Assembly: GCF_029051645.1 (NCBI RefSeq) | Contig: NZ_JAACFS010000047.1 | Span: forward strand, 1 to 51,124 | Length of the DNA: 51,124 nucleotides | DNA from: Bradyrhizobium sp. CSA112 | GTDB lineage: Bacteria > Pseudomonadota > Alphaproteobacteria > Rhizobiales > Xanthobacteraceae | Direction of reading: 5' to 3' | Shown here: positions 1 to 8,547 of the stretch, piece by piece | Numbering within the stretch: position 1 is the first letter of the stretch | How the letters are laid out: each line of letters opens with the position of its first letter | The notes under the pieces: model-generated | What the model saw: the letters and a program-made list of their open reading frames with translations, nothing else | What the model was told of the DNA's origin: nothing | Database searches by the model: none | Translations under genes and position numbers: made by a program

Positions 1-2
1 CG

Positions 3-860
3 GCCCATGAGATGGCCGACGAGGCCTCGGCGGCGCATGCGCTCGGCGGCGAACAGCTCACCTCGCTCTTGGTGTTCCGCGCCGGCTCCTCGCAGCCCAA
101 GGCGGTGCCGCTCGGCCTCGTCACCCGGCTGGAGGAGATCGCCACCGACAAGATCGAGCTCTCCAACGGCCGCTACATGGTGCAGTACCGCGAGCAGTTG
201 ATGCCGCTGGTGCAGATGAACGGGGTCACCGTGCAGAGCTCTGGCTCGCAGCCGATCCTGGTGTTCGCCGACGACGGCCGCTCGATGGGGCTCGTGGTCG
301 ACGAGATCATCGACATCGTCGAGGAGCGGCTGCACATCGAGGTCGCCGGCCAGCAGGAGGGCATTCTGGGTTCCGCCGTGATCAAGGGCCAGGCCACCGA
401 GGTGATCGACGTCGGCCACTTCTTACCCATGGCGTTTGCCGACTGGTTCTCGCGCAAGGAGATGCGGGCCTCCTCGACCGCGCAATCGGTGCTGCTGGTC
501 GACGACAGTGCGTTCTTCCGCAACATGCTGGCGCCGGTCTTGAAGGCCGCCGGCTACAAGGTGCGGGTCGCCGTCAACGCGCAGGAGGGGCTTAGCGCGC
601 TGCGCTCGGGCTACACCTTCGACGTCGTGCTGACCGACATCGAGATGCCCGACATGAACGGCTTCGAGTTTGCCGAAACCATCCGCTCCGACCATAACCT
701 GAGCCAGCTTCCGATCATCGCGTTGTCCTCGCTGGTGTCGCCGGCGGCGATCGAGCGCGGGCGGCAGGCCGGCTTCCACGATTACGTCGCCAAGTTCGAC
801 CGTCCCGGCCTGATCGCGGCGCTGAAGGAACAGACCGCCGACGTCAGGAACGCGGCCTAA
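3..860 (+). CDS. cheA: Chemotaxis hybrid histidine kinase CheA, C-terminal part (5' end outside window)
   Basis: The reading frame is open to the left edge, so only the C-terminal ~285 residues are present. The first ~150 residues form a CheW-like regulatory domain (LVFRAG...VPLGLVTRLEEI, then GLVVDEIIDIVEE), which in CheA docks CheW and receptors. The last ~120 residues are a receiver domain: acidic pair in LLVDDS, phospho-acceptor Asp in LTDIEMPDMNG, Ser in ALSS and Lys in VAKFD, all intact. A fused receiver is common in alphaproteobacterial CheA and may act as a phosphate sink; that role is inferred. The kinase core lies upstream of the window. cheW follows after 12 bases, so they are very likely co-transcribed. 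Confidence 0.93.
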   Translation, partial: AHEMADEASAAHALGGEQLTSLLVFRAGSSQPKAVPLGLVTRLEEIATDKIELSNGRYMVQYREQLMPLVQMNGVTVQSSGSQPILVFADDGRSMGLVVDEIIDIVEERLHIEVAGQQEGILGSAVIKGQATEVIDVGHFLPMAFADWFSRKEMRASSTAQSVLLVDDSAFFRNMLAPVLKAAGYKVRVAVNAQEGLSALRSGYTFDVVLTDIEMPDMNGFEFAETIRSDHNLSQLPIIALSSLVSPAAIERGRQAGFHDYVAKFDRPGLIAALKEQTADVRNAA

Positions 861-872
861 GGAACAAAGCAG

Positions 873-1346
873 ATGACAACCAAGACCGAGACCATCGAGG
901 GCACTGTGGCCGAATACGTCACCGCCGTGATCGGCGGGCAATTGTTCGGCCTGCCGATCTCCCGGGTGCAGGACGTGTTCATGCCGGAACGGCTGACGCG
1001 GGTGCCGCTATCGTCCGCCGAGATCGCCGGCGTGCTGAACTTGCGCGGCCGCATCGTCACCGTGGTCGACATGCGCGCCCGGCTGGGCCTGCCGAAGAAC
1101 GACGACGGCAAGCCGGCGATGGCGGTCGGCGTCGATTTGCGCGGCGAGTCCTACGGCTTCCTGATCGACCAGATCGGCGAGGTCTTGAAACTCCACGATA
1201 ACGGCCGCGAGGAAAACCCCGTCAACCTCGACCCCCGCATGGCCAAGCTCGCCGGCGGCGTTCACCGTCTCGACGGCCAGCTCATGGTCGTCCTCGACGT
1301 CGATCGCGTTCTCGAAATCGTGCCGAAAACAACCCTCGCAGCATAG
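873..1346 (+). CDS. cheW: Chemotaxis adaptor CheW
   Basis: A 157-residue single CheW domain, the usual length for the family. It couples methyl-accepting receptors to CheA in the cytoplasmic signalling array. The start ATG follows an AAGGA site and the N-terminus leads into EYVTAVIGGQLFGLPISRVQDVF, the typical first beta strands; the core motif LNLRGRIVTVVDMRARLGL is well kept. It lies between cheA and cheY in one run of genes on the same strand. Confidence 0.96.
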   Translation: MTTKTETIEGTVAEYVTAVIGGQLFGLPISRVQDVFMPERLTRVPLSSAEIAGVLNLRGRIVTVVDMRARLGLPKNDDGKPAMAVGVDLRGESYGFLIDQIGEVLKLHDNGREENPVNLDPRMAKLAGGVHRLDGQLMVVLDVDRVLEIVPKTTLAA

Positions 1347-1373
1347 CGCCGCTCGTCAAGCAAGGAAGCAAAA

Positions 1374-1763
1374 ATGAAAACCTGTCTTGTCGTCGATGAT
1401 TCCAGCATCGTGCGAAAGATCGCGCGCCGCATTCTGGAGGAAATGGACTTCCAGATTACCGAGGCCGAGGACGGCGAGCAGGCGCTTGAAGTCTGCAAGC
1501 GCGCCATGCCTGAGGCGGTTCTGCTCGACTGGAACATGCCGGTCATGGACGGATACGAATTCCTCGGCAACCTGCGCCGCCTGCCCGGCGGCGACGTACC
1601 CAAGGTCGTGTTCTGCACCACCGAGAACGGCATGGATCATATCTCGCGCGCGCTGCATGCCGGCGCCAACGAATACATCATGAAGCCGTTCGACAAGGAC
1701 ATCGTTGCGGCAAAATTCCAGGAAGTTGGTCTGGTCGCGCTCCCGGAACAGAGCTCGATCTAA
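1374..1763 (+). CDS. cheY: Chemotaxis response regulator CheY
   Basis: A 129-residue stand-alone receiver domain. The acidic pair is in CLVVDDSSIVRK, the phosphorylated Asp in LLDWNMPVMDGYEF, the switch Thr in FCTTENG and the conserved Lys in IMKPFDKD. As CheY it would carry the CheA phosphate to the flagellar motor or serve as a phosphate sink; rhizobia often have several CheY proteins and the sequence does not tell which this is. It sits 27 bases after cheW. Confidence 0.95.
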   Translation: MKTCLVVDDSSIVRKIARRILEEMDFQITEAEDGEQALEVCKRAMPEAVLLDWNMPVMDGYEFLGNLRRLPGGDVPKVVFCTTENGMDHISRALHAGANEYIMKPFDKDIVAAKFQEVGLVALPEQSSI

Positions 1764-1794
1764 ATCTTATCCGCTTGTCCTTGAGAGGCCGCCC

Positions 1795-2667
1795 GTGAAC
1801 CCGACCGACTATGAGTATCTGCGTAAGCTCCTGAAGGATCATTCCGGTCTCGACCTTTCCGCAGACAAGCAATACCTGATCGAAAGTCGCCTGCTTCCGC
1901 TGTCGCGCAAATGCGGCGTGTCGGGTATCGGCGAGCTCGTGCAGAAAATGAGGGGCGGATCGTCCTTGATCATCGCCCAGGTGGTCGAAGCCATGACCAC
2001 CAACGAGACCTTCTTCTTCCGCGACAAGGTGCCGTTCGAGCACTTCCGCGATACGATCATGCCGGAGATGCTGAAGGCGCGCGCCGGCCGCAGGAGCATC
2101 AGGATCTGGTGCGCTGCCGGCTCAACCGGCCAGGAACCGTATTCGCTTGCCATGTCCCTGAAGGAAATGGACGCGGTGCTGGCCGGATGGCGGGTCGAAA
2201 TCATCGCGACGGACCTGTCGACGGAAGTGCTTGAGAAATCGAAGTCCGGCATCTACAGCCAGTTCGAGGTCCAGCGCGGCCTTCCGATTCAGTTGCTCGT
2301 CAAATATTTCAAGCAGAACGGCGAGCTCTGGCAGATCAACCCGGAGCTCCGCGCCATGGTTCAGCACCGGCAACTGAACCTGCTGCACGATTTCTCCCAG
2401 CTCGGCGTCTTCGATATCATCTTCTGCCGTAACGTCCTGATCTATTTCGATCAGGACACCAAGATCAATATCTTCGGCCGGCTTGCCAAGGCGATGGAAG
2501 GCGACGGCTTCCTGGTGCTGGGCGCGGCGGAAACGGTTGTCGGCCTGACTGATGTGTTCAAGCCGTTCCCGGACAGGCGCGGTCTCTATCGGCCGAACGG
2601 CGCGCGTGCAGCATCTCCGCAGGCCGCAATGTCGATGCCGAAAATCGCGGCGATGGCAGGACGGTGA
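1795..2667 (+). CDS. cheR: Chemotaxis protein methyltransferase CheR
   Basis: S-adenosylmethionine-dependent methyltransferase that methylates Glu residues on chemoreceptors. I chose the GTG at 1795 (protein begins VNPTDYEYLRKLL) because a GAGAGG site precedes it; the longer in-frame ATG at 1705 would lie inside cheY. The N-terminal helical domain (~1-75) is followed by the SAM-binding domain with RIWCAAGSTGQEPYSLAM, IIATDLSTEVL and DIIFCRNVLIYF, all standard CheR signatures. Length is about 290 residues, as usual. No cheB gene is present between cheY and the end of the operon, so the methylesterase must be elsewhere or missing. Confidence 0.95.
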   Translation: MNPTDYEYLRKLLKDHSGLDLSADKQYLIESRLLPLSRKCGVSGIGELVQKMRGGSSLIIAQVVEAMTTNETFFFRDKVPFEHFRDTIMPEMLKARAGRRSIRIWCAAGSTGQEPYSLAMSLKEMDAVLAGWRVEIIATDLSTEVLEKSKSGIYSQFEVQRGLPIQLLVKYFKQNGELWQINPELRAMVQHRQLNLLHDFSQLGVFDIIFCRNVLIYFDQDTKINIFGRLAKAMEGDGFLVLGAAETVVGLTDVFKPFPDRRGLYRPNGARAASPQAAMSMPKIAAMAGR

Positions 2668-2670
2668 GCG

Positions 2671-2994
2671 ATGACAGAGGACGGCAAGGGCGCGGAAAGA
2701 GTCACATTCAGCCGGGGCTATGACGTCTGCATCATGGCGATCGACGGCACCTGGCGCAGGGACTGCCAGCTCAACGCGATCTCGGACACCGACGCCGAGC
2801 TGACCGTGGAGGGCTCCATTCAAGGCCTCAATCTCAAGGAGTTCTTCCTGCTGCTGTCGTCGACCGGCCTCGCCTATCGCCGATGCGAACTCGTTCGCGT
2901 CAACGGCACGGAAATGGACATTCGCTTCCTGAGAGGCAAGCACGGCAAAAAGCGGCCGGGCGCCTCGTCAAAGGCCGAGGAGGCGATGCACTGA
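2671..2994 (+). CDS. Degenerate PilZ-like small protein in the chemotaxis operon
   Basis: A 107-residue protein starting 3 bases after the cheR stop codon, so probably translated with it. The pattern CQLNAISDTDAEL followed by FFLLLSSTGLAYRRCELVRVNGTEMDIRFL matches the strand order of PilZ domains. The cyclic-di-GMP residues are not canonical: the spacing in RVTFSR is RxxxxR rather than RxxxR, and the D/NxSxxG position reads DTDAE. It may therefore keep the fold without binding the nucleotide. The PilZ assignment is from visible pattern only. Confidence 0.72.
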   Translation: MTEDGKGAERVTFSRGYDVCIMAIDGTWRRDCQLNAISDTDAELTVEGSIQGLNLKEFFLLLSSTGLAYRRCELVRVNGTEMDIRFLRGKHGKKRPGASSKAEEAMH

Positions 2995-3116
2995 GGCAGC
3001 GAGCCCTGTCAGACTAAACGCGCTGGCGCGGGTGATTTTGCCGGTTCCGACGCACAGGCGCTCAAGCACCAGCCTGTATATTTTGACGTAGCGAATCGTT
3101 CCATAGCAGCAGGCGG

Positions 3117-3365
3117 TTATTCGTCGCAGGCCTGCAACGCGGCGGCGGTCTTCATGTCGCGGGAAGACACGTGGTCAAGCACGATGACGTTGGTGGAACT
3201 TTCGGGGCTGCCGAGCGGCGTTTCCCCGGCCATCGTCTGTTCAATCAGCCGCAGGCTCTTCTGGATGTGCTCGACCAGGCGGACGAGGTCCGAAACCACG
3301 GCGCGATATGCGTCATTCCGGTCGTGCGGCGCCTGTGCGACGCCGTCGCCTGCTGCATCCTGCAT
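3117..3365 (-). CDS. Small hypothetical protein, 82 residues
   Basis: I do not recognise a family. The reading frame is supported by an AAGGAG site about 10 bases before the ATG. The product is soluble and probably helical in the middle (AYRAVVSDLVRLVEHIQKSLRLIEQTMAG), with no signal peptide or membrane segment, and ends in ALQACDE. It is transcribed away from the FixJ-type regulator at 3508 and the two share a 140-base control region holding an inverted repeat. A link to that regulator is possible but unproved. An 82-codon frame at this base composition could also be chance, but the ribosome binding site argues for a real gene. Confidence 0.6.
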   Translation of the reverse strand: MQDAAGDGVAQAPHDRNDAYRAVVSDLVRLVEHIQKSLRLIEQTMAGETPLGSPESSTNVIVLDHVSSRDMKTAAALQACDE

Positions 3366-3442
3366 GAGTGCGCTCCTTAGTTACTTTTTTAGGCGTGCGT
3401 TGCTACTTGTGCGCTAAGCCATGGTCCCGTACAAATACGGTC

Positions 3443-3462
3443 CGGTATGCAGTTGAATACCG
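3443..3462. promoter_or_regulatory. Inverted repeat in a divergent promoter region
   Basis: CGGTAT at 3443-3448 and ATACCG at 3457-3462 form a perfect 6-bp inverted repeat with an 8-base spacer. It lies between two divergent genes, 45 bases before the FixJ-type gene. This is the size of a dimeric regulator site such as a LuxR/FixJ-type box. The assignment is inference from position and symmetry. Confidence 0.4.
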
Positions 3463-3507
3463 TTATCCGAGTGTGCGTCCCATTCAACCACGCATGGACG
3501 ATGGAAC

Positions 3508-4149
3508 ATGGCTGAAAAGGCCCCCTCCCGCGGGGAGATTTTCGTAGTCGATGACGACCCTGCCGTTCGCGACACGCTTTCGATGGTCCTGACGGCAGGT
3601 GGCTACCAGGTCATCTGCTTCGCCGACGGTGCCGCTCTGCTGGCAGTCGCACGAACGCGCACGCCAGCCTGCATCCTGCTCGATGTGCATATCCCCGGAA
3701 AGTCCGGTCTCGATATTCTGAAAGAACTTCATGGTGAGGATTACCCTGCGCCGATCTTCATGATCTCAGGACAGGGCGATATCGCTATGGCGGTCAGCGC
3801 CATCAAGAGCGGCGCGCTGGACTTCATCGAAAAGCCGTTTCGCGGCAGCGAAATCGTGGCAAGACTTGATGAGGCGATCGAGGCTTATGCTCGCCGGCAG
3901 GCGCAAAACGCGCAGTCGCGCATTGCGGCCCTGCATTTTCCGGGACGTGAACCGCTTACACGGCGCGAACGCGAGGTGCTGGAGCAGTTCACCGCCGGCG
4001 CTTCCAACAAGGAAGCAGGGCGGCATCTCGGGATAAGCCCGCGCACGATCGAGGATCATCGCGCCAATATCATGAAGAAGCTTGGCGCGCGGAATGCCGC
4101 CGATCTGGTCCGGATCGTGATGACTACCCAGCGTCAGGGCCAAGTCTGA
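3508..4149 (+). CDS. FixJ/NarL-type response regulator
   Basis: A 213-residue two-domain regulator. The receiver (about 10-125) has the acidic pair in FVVDDDPAVRD, phospho-acceptor Asp in ILLDVHIPGKSG, Ser in ISGQGD and Lys in IEKPFRG, so it should be phosphorylated. The C-terminal LuxR-type helix-turn-helix (about 148-208) has LTRREREVLEQFTAGASNKE and GISPRTIEDHRANIMKKLGA. It resembles FixJ, TodT and similar proteins; neither fixL nor a nitrogen-fixation gene is beside it, so the symbol fixJ is not warranted. The nearest kinase gene, downstream on the other strand, is a possible partner. Confidence 0.9.
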   Translation: MAEKAPSRGEIFVVDDDPAVRDTLSMVLTAGGYQVICFADGAALLAVARTRTPACILLDVHIPGKSGLDILKELHGEDYPAPIFMISGQGDIAMAVSAIKSGALDFIEKPFRGSEIVARLDEAIEAYARRQAQNAQSRIAALHFPGREPLTRREREVLEQFTAGASNKEAGRHLGISPRTIEDHRANIMKKLGARNAADLVRIVMTTQRQGQV

Positions 4150-4215
4150 TTGTAGGTTCTGAGGCCTGATCCGGCGCAAGCCTGCGTCAGCTAGTATTGC
4201 GTCACAACCGTTCAA

Positions 4216-4380
4216 ATCCTCATCCCGAGGAGCGGCGTCTTCGCCGGGTCTCGAAGGATGCAGGCCCGTCTGTGGCCTCATGGTTCGCCCGGCGATGCGA
4301 AGCATCGTCCGGAGACGCCGGGGAGCCTGTCATCGGGCCGCGCTACGCGCGGACCCGTTGGCGCTCCTCACCATGAGGGG
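4216..4380. repeat. Palindromic intergenic repeat, family B, copy 1
   Basis: It begins with TCCTCATCCCGAGGAGC, has GTCTCGAAGGATG and GGCCTCATGGTTCG in the middle and ends with CTCACCATGAGG. The same block order recurs at 20084-20184 and 25023-25126. It fills most of the 268-base gap between two convergent genes and could fold into long hairpins that stop transcription from either side. Confidence 0.75.
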
Positions 4381-4417
4381 CTTCTGACGGAGCAGGGCTA
4401 GACGCGCTGCCGCGGCG

Positions 4418-7400
4418 TCAATCGGCGAGCGCCTTGCGGATCATGATCGCCATATCCGATTTTCGATAGGGCTTGGCGAGCAGCAATACGCCTTCGTCGA
4501 GCCGGCCGTGATGAATGATGGCATTCTCGGTATAGCCTGATGTGAACAGCACCCTTAGCCCGGGCCTGACCTTCAACATCTCGTCGGCGAGCTGGCGGCC
4601 GTTCATGCCGGGCATGATCACGTCGGTGAACAGCAGGTCGAACGGATGGCTGGTATGGACGAGCGCGAGAGCTTCGATCGCGTTCGCCGCGTCCAGCGTG
4701 ATGTAACCGAGTGAATGCAGTTGCGTCAGCACGTAGTCGCGCACCAGCTTGTCGTCCTCCACCACCAGAATTGTTTCGTGACCACCCTGGACGGTCGCCG
4801 GCAGTGCCGGATCGACCGCCGGCAACGCGCTCGTGGCCGGCGGCAGGTACATCTTGATCGTCGTACCGTGGCCCTCCTCGCTGTAGATCATGATGTGGCC
4901 GGCCGATTGCTTGATAAAGCCGTAGACCATGCTCAGCCCAAGGCCGGTGCCCTTGCCGGGGCCCTTCGAGGTGAAGAACGGATTGAATACGTTGTCGAGC
5001 ATCGCAGCCGGGATACCGGTCCCGGTGTCGCTCACGGCGATCATGGCGTAGCGGCCGGGCCGGACGTCGCTGTGCAGCCTCGCATAATTGTCGTCGAGCA
5101 CGACGAAGCCGGTCTCGATGACGAGCTTGCCGCCATCAGGCATGGCGTCGCGGGCGTTGAGGGCCAGATTGAGGATCGCGGTGGCGAGCTGATTGGGATC
5201 GACGATCGCCGGACAGGTCTCGTCTTCGAACACCGATTCGATCTCGACATGCTCGCCGAGCGTCCGCTGCAGCAGCTTCGCGGTGTCGATAATCAGCGTG
5301 TTGACGTCGGTTACCTTTGGCTCGAGCGGCTGCTTGCGCGCGAAGGCGAGCAGTTGCTGGGTGAGATCGGCGCCGCGCGACGCCGCCTCGTCGATCATTC
5401 GCGTGATGGCGGCGAGCTGCGGTTCGCCCTTGACGGCATCGGCCAGGATTTCGATCGTTCCCGTGATCACCGTCAGGATATTGTTGAAGTCGTGCGCGAT
5501 GCCGCCGGTGAGCTGTCCCATCGCCTCCATCTTCTCCGCCTGCCGGATCCGGTCCTCGGCCGCGATCCTGTCGGTGAGATCGCGGACGAATCCGTTGAAC
5601 AGGAAGCCACCGCGCGTCCTCAGCGCGGCGATGCTCAGCTCGACCGTGATCTCCTTGCCATCCCGCCGCCTGACCTGGAGTTCACGGCGGGGCTGACGGA
5701 CCACCTCGTTGCCGGAGAGCAAGAAGGATTGCAGGGCTTTCTTGAGAGGTCCTTGTCCGTCAGGCTTGCCCATCAATTCGAACACATTCTTCCCGAGCAC
5801 TTCATCCCGCGGCCAGCCGAAGATATTTTCGGCCTGCGCATTCCAGTCCCGGATGAAGCCCTGCTCGTCGACCTGGACGAAGGCGTCAAGTGCCGTATCG
5901 ATAATGCCGCGGGCGAGCTGCTCGCTCTCGCGCAACGTCTCCTGTGCCAGCCGGCTCTCGGTCATATCGCGGCCGACGAAGAAGAAGCGCCTGGCCGGCT
6001 CTGACCATGTTCCCAGCCAGGACAGCCACACGGCCCGCCCGTCCTTGTGCATGCAGCGCGTGTCGGAAATTCTCGGACGCGCGCCGCGCCGCGCCGAGCG
6101 CATTTCCCGGCGGGAATTCTCCAGATGGTCGGGATGAATGAAGTCCTCGCCGCTGCGACCGATCATCTCCTCCGGCCGGTAGCCCAGGATGGCCTCGCAG
6201 CTCGGGCTGATCTGAACCAGAAATCCCCGCGAATCCATCACCATGATCAGATCCTGCGAGGTCTCGAAGATGCGGCGAAGCTCCTCGGTTTGTTGCAGCA
6301 CCACCTGTCTGGTTTTGTTGGCTTCGGTGATGTCGCGCACCACCTTCGAGATACCGATGATCGCTCCCGTGGGCGCCTTGATCGGGGAAATGCTCAGCGA
6401 AACCTCGATGCGGCTGCCATTCTTTCGCTGACGGACGGTTTCATTTTGCTCGATGCGTTCGCCCCAGCCGATCCGGCGCAACGTGTCCTGCACCTCCGGC
6501 AGCCGGTCCACGGGAACGAGGATGGTGATGTTCTTGCCCGCGGCTTCCGCAGCCGTGTATCCATACAGCCGCTCCGCAGCCGAATTCCAGCCGGTGATCG
6601 TGCCATCAAGCGACGCCGTGATGATGGCGTCATTGGAGGATTCGACCGCTGCGCTGAACAGCCGCTCGCGCTCGGCATGATGGTCGCGCGCCGCCACGGT
6701 GCGACGATGCTCCTGGACCTCCCGTTCGAGGGCGGCGGTCTTTGCATTCACTTCGCCTATTGCCTGCGCAAACGCGCGTGCGAGTACGCCGGTCTCGCCG
6801 CGTGCGTCGACCGGAATGGCGATCTTCTTGTTACTAGCCACCCCCTGCACGGCTTCGGTTAACTGCACAATCGGGCGGGTCAGCGACCTCGCGATCAGCA
6901 GGGCCAGCACCGCCGCGCACAACACGGCGATCCCGCCAACGAGAAGGGAAGTATTTCTGATGCTCGCGGCCGGCGCCATGATGACCGCGTTGGGCGCGGT
7001 TTCGATGACGCCAACCCATTCGACGCCCGCCAGAACGGCGGGCGCCAGCGCTATTCCCCCCGGCCGTGCGGCTTGATCCGGCACGATATCCGCGCTGTTT
7101 TGCGTTGCCCCGGCCTGCGAGGCCAGATGCGGGAAGTCGGCTTTCCAGTTGTTCGGCTTGCCGAGCAGCCAGCCGAACTCGCGCGACCGATCTGGGTGAA
7201 TAAGATAGTCGCCGCGCTTGTTAACGACGTATATGGTCTCGCCAGGCAACACCGATGACCGGACACGGTCGAACGCGCGCCGCATGTCAACATTGATCAT
7301 GAAAATGCCGAACAGCTTGCCGTCGTCTGCGAATATCGGCGTCGCGATACGAAGCGTCGGCCTGTGCACCTCCTCGATCAGTCCGTTTCGGCGACCCAGA

Positions 7401-7924
7401 TCGAGCGGCGAGACGTAGATTTGTCCGGGGCCTAGCCGGATCGTTTCCGGGAAGTAGCTGCGATTGTTTCTCTTCAGCAATCCCTCTTCTGGTACGATCC
7501 GAACTGCCTCGCTCGGTCCCGCGCGATCGACGCGGACAAGCTCACGGCCATCATCATCAAGGCCTATGATCCGAAGCATCGCATAGGCGGGCTTGGCTTC
7601 GAGTTCGGCCGCGAAGCGCGATGCGAGCCGGTCGCGCCAGGTCTTTTCTGAGACGCCATCGACCGGATCTATGCCTCCCGATCTGCGGGCGCGGATCAAT
7701 CCGTACAGCGCCGCTGCGGAACGAAAGCTCGCGACATCGCCGGTCGCGCTGGCCGCGTAATATTCGAGATCAATCGCGATCTGCCGCGAATGAGTCTCGA
7801 TGCGGTCACGCGCCCGCAGCAGGAGCGCCTGTTCCAGGTTGCGATAGTTCAGCCATCCGACCGCAGAAACTGCGATCGCGACCAACGCAATCATCGCGAT
7901 GGCAAGCCTGGTTGTGAGCGACAT
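4418..7924 (-). CDS. Membrane-bound hybrid sensor histidine kinase (sensor, HAMP, 3 PAS, HisKA, HATPase, receiver)
   Basis: About 1168 residues from the ATG at 7924 (MSLTTRLAIAMIALV), which starts at the first membrane helix. An alternative ATG at 7985-7987 adds 21 residues and overlaps the upstream stop codon as TAATG, so either start is possible. Order: membrane helix (~5-25), periplasmic Cache-like sensor (~30-325), second helix (~330-350), HAMP, three PAS domains (~425-545, 555-670, 680-800), HisKA with phospho-His in GGIAHDFNNILT, ATPase with NALNARDAMPDGG, SDTGTGIP and GTGLGLSMVYG, and a receiver with LLFTDVIMPGMNG. It should autophosphorylate in response to a periplasmic and/or PAS-detected signal. 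The ligand is unknown. Co-transcribed with the receiver gene just upstream. Confidence 0.92.
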   Translation of the reverse strand: MSLTTRLAIAMIALVAIAVSAVGWLNYRNLEQALLLRARDRIETHSRQIAIDLEYYAASATGDVASFRSAAALYGLIRARRSGGIDPVDGVSEKTWRDRLASRFAAELEAKPAYAMLRIIGLDDDGRELVRVDRAGPSEAVRIVPEEGLLKRNNRSYFPETIRLGPGQIYVSPLDLGRRNGLIEEVHRPTLRIATPIFADDGKLFGIFMINVDMRRAFDRVRSSVLPGETIYVVNKRGDYLIHPDRSREFGWLLGKPNNWKADFPHLASQAGATQNSADIVPDQAARPGGIALAPAVLAGVEWVGVIETAPNAVIMAPAASIRNTSLLVGGIAVLCAAVLALLIARSLTRPIVQLTEAVQGVASNKKIAIPVDARGETGVLARAFAQAIGEVNAKTAALEREVQEHRRTVAARDHHAERERLFSAAVESSNDAIITASLDGTITGWNSAAERLYGYTAAEAAGKNITILVPVDRLPEVQDTLRRIGWGERIEQNETVRQRKNGSRIEVSLSISPIKAPTGAIIGISKVVRDITEANKTRQVVLQQTEELRRIFETSQDLIMVMDSRGFLVQISPSCEAILGYRPEEMIGRSGEDFIHPDHLENSRREMRSARRGARPRISDTRCMHKDGRAVWLSWLGTWSEPARRFFFVGRDMTESRLAQETLRESEQLARGIIDTALDAFVQVDEQGFIRDWNAQAENIFGWPRDEVLGKNVFELMGKPDGQGPLKKALQSFLLSGNEVVRQPRRELQVRRRDGKEITVELSIAALRTRGGFLFNGFVRDLTDRIAAEDRIRQAEKMEAMGQLTGGIAHDFNNILTVITGTIEILADAVKGEPQLAAITRMIDEAASRGADLTQQLLAFARKQPLEPKVTDVNTLIIDTAKLLQRTLGEHVEIESVFEDETCPAIVDPNQLATAILNLALNARDAMPDGGKLVIETGFVVLDDNYARLHSDVRPGRYAMIAVSDTGTGIPAAMLDNVFNPFFTSKGPGKGTGLGLSMVYGFIKQSAGHIMIYSEEGHGTTIKMYLPPATSALPAVDPALPATVQGGHETILVVEDDKLVRDYVLTQLHSLGYITLDAANAIEALALVHTSHPFDLLFTDVIMPGMNGRQLADEMLKVRPGLRVLFTSGYTENAIIHHGRLDEGVLLLAKPYRKSDMAIMIRKALAD

Positions 7925-7986
7925 GGGTTCGCTCGCCCTCCGCTCCGTCCCGGCGAACTGCCGGGCAGGCCCTATGCTACGGCGCA

Positions 7987-8412
7987 TTACGGGGAGGAAG
8001 CAACACCGCCGCGCGATGGCGAGCCGCGCCCGGCGGCTTCCAGGCAGCCCGTAACGGCTGCCAGAAGTTCGGCGGGCCGGAACGGTTTCTGCAGACTGGA
8101 GACCGCTCCGAGCTTGGTCGCCATCGTCAGGAAGTCAGGGGCCGAGTCTGCCTCGGACGAGATCGGCCGGCCGGAGATCACGACGATCGGAATATGCGGC
8201 CGCTGCAGGCGCACCATCCGCATGGTTTCGAATCCATCCATTCCCGGCATGAAGATGTCGAGGAACAACAGGTCGAAATCTCCGGACTGGCACAATGCCA
8301 GGCCGTTTTGCCCGTTATCGGCGGTGACCACGCTATGGCCGGCGCGCTCCAGCAACAGGCGGACGGTCATCTGGACCGCCGCATCGTCATCCACGACCAG
8401 TATTTTTGCCAA
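7987..8412 (-). CDS. Single-domain response regulator
   Basis: A 141-residue receiver with no output domain. KILVVDDDAAVQ carries the acidic residues, FLDIFMPGMDGFET the phospho-acceptor Asp, VVISGRPIS the Ser, and SLQKPFRPAELL the Lys. It is the first gene of a pair with the large hybrid kinase downstream on the same strand, so it is the likely phosphotransfer partner. The last ~15 residues (RGSPSRGGVASSP) are a short disordered tail. Without an output domain it must act through protein contacts or pass the phosphate on. Confidence 0.9.
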   Translation of the reverse strand: MAKILVVDDDAAVQMTVRLLLERAGHSVVTADNGQNGLALCQSGDFDLLFLDIFMPGMDGFETMRMVRLQRPHIPIVVISGRPISSEADSAPDFLTMATKLGAVSSLQKPFRPAELLAAVTGCLEAAGRGSPSRGGVASSP

Positions 8413-8547
8413 CGTAAAAAGCTCTCTGGAATCAGGTCAACGGCAGGTTACGAGTTTTGCCGAAGCCTCTTGTTGCCGCAACTGCTTCGCGGGCAGGAAC
8501 GTTCCGCTTGGACCGTCAAAAGGCCGGTACAAAACGCCGTTATACGA

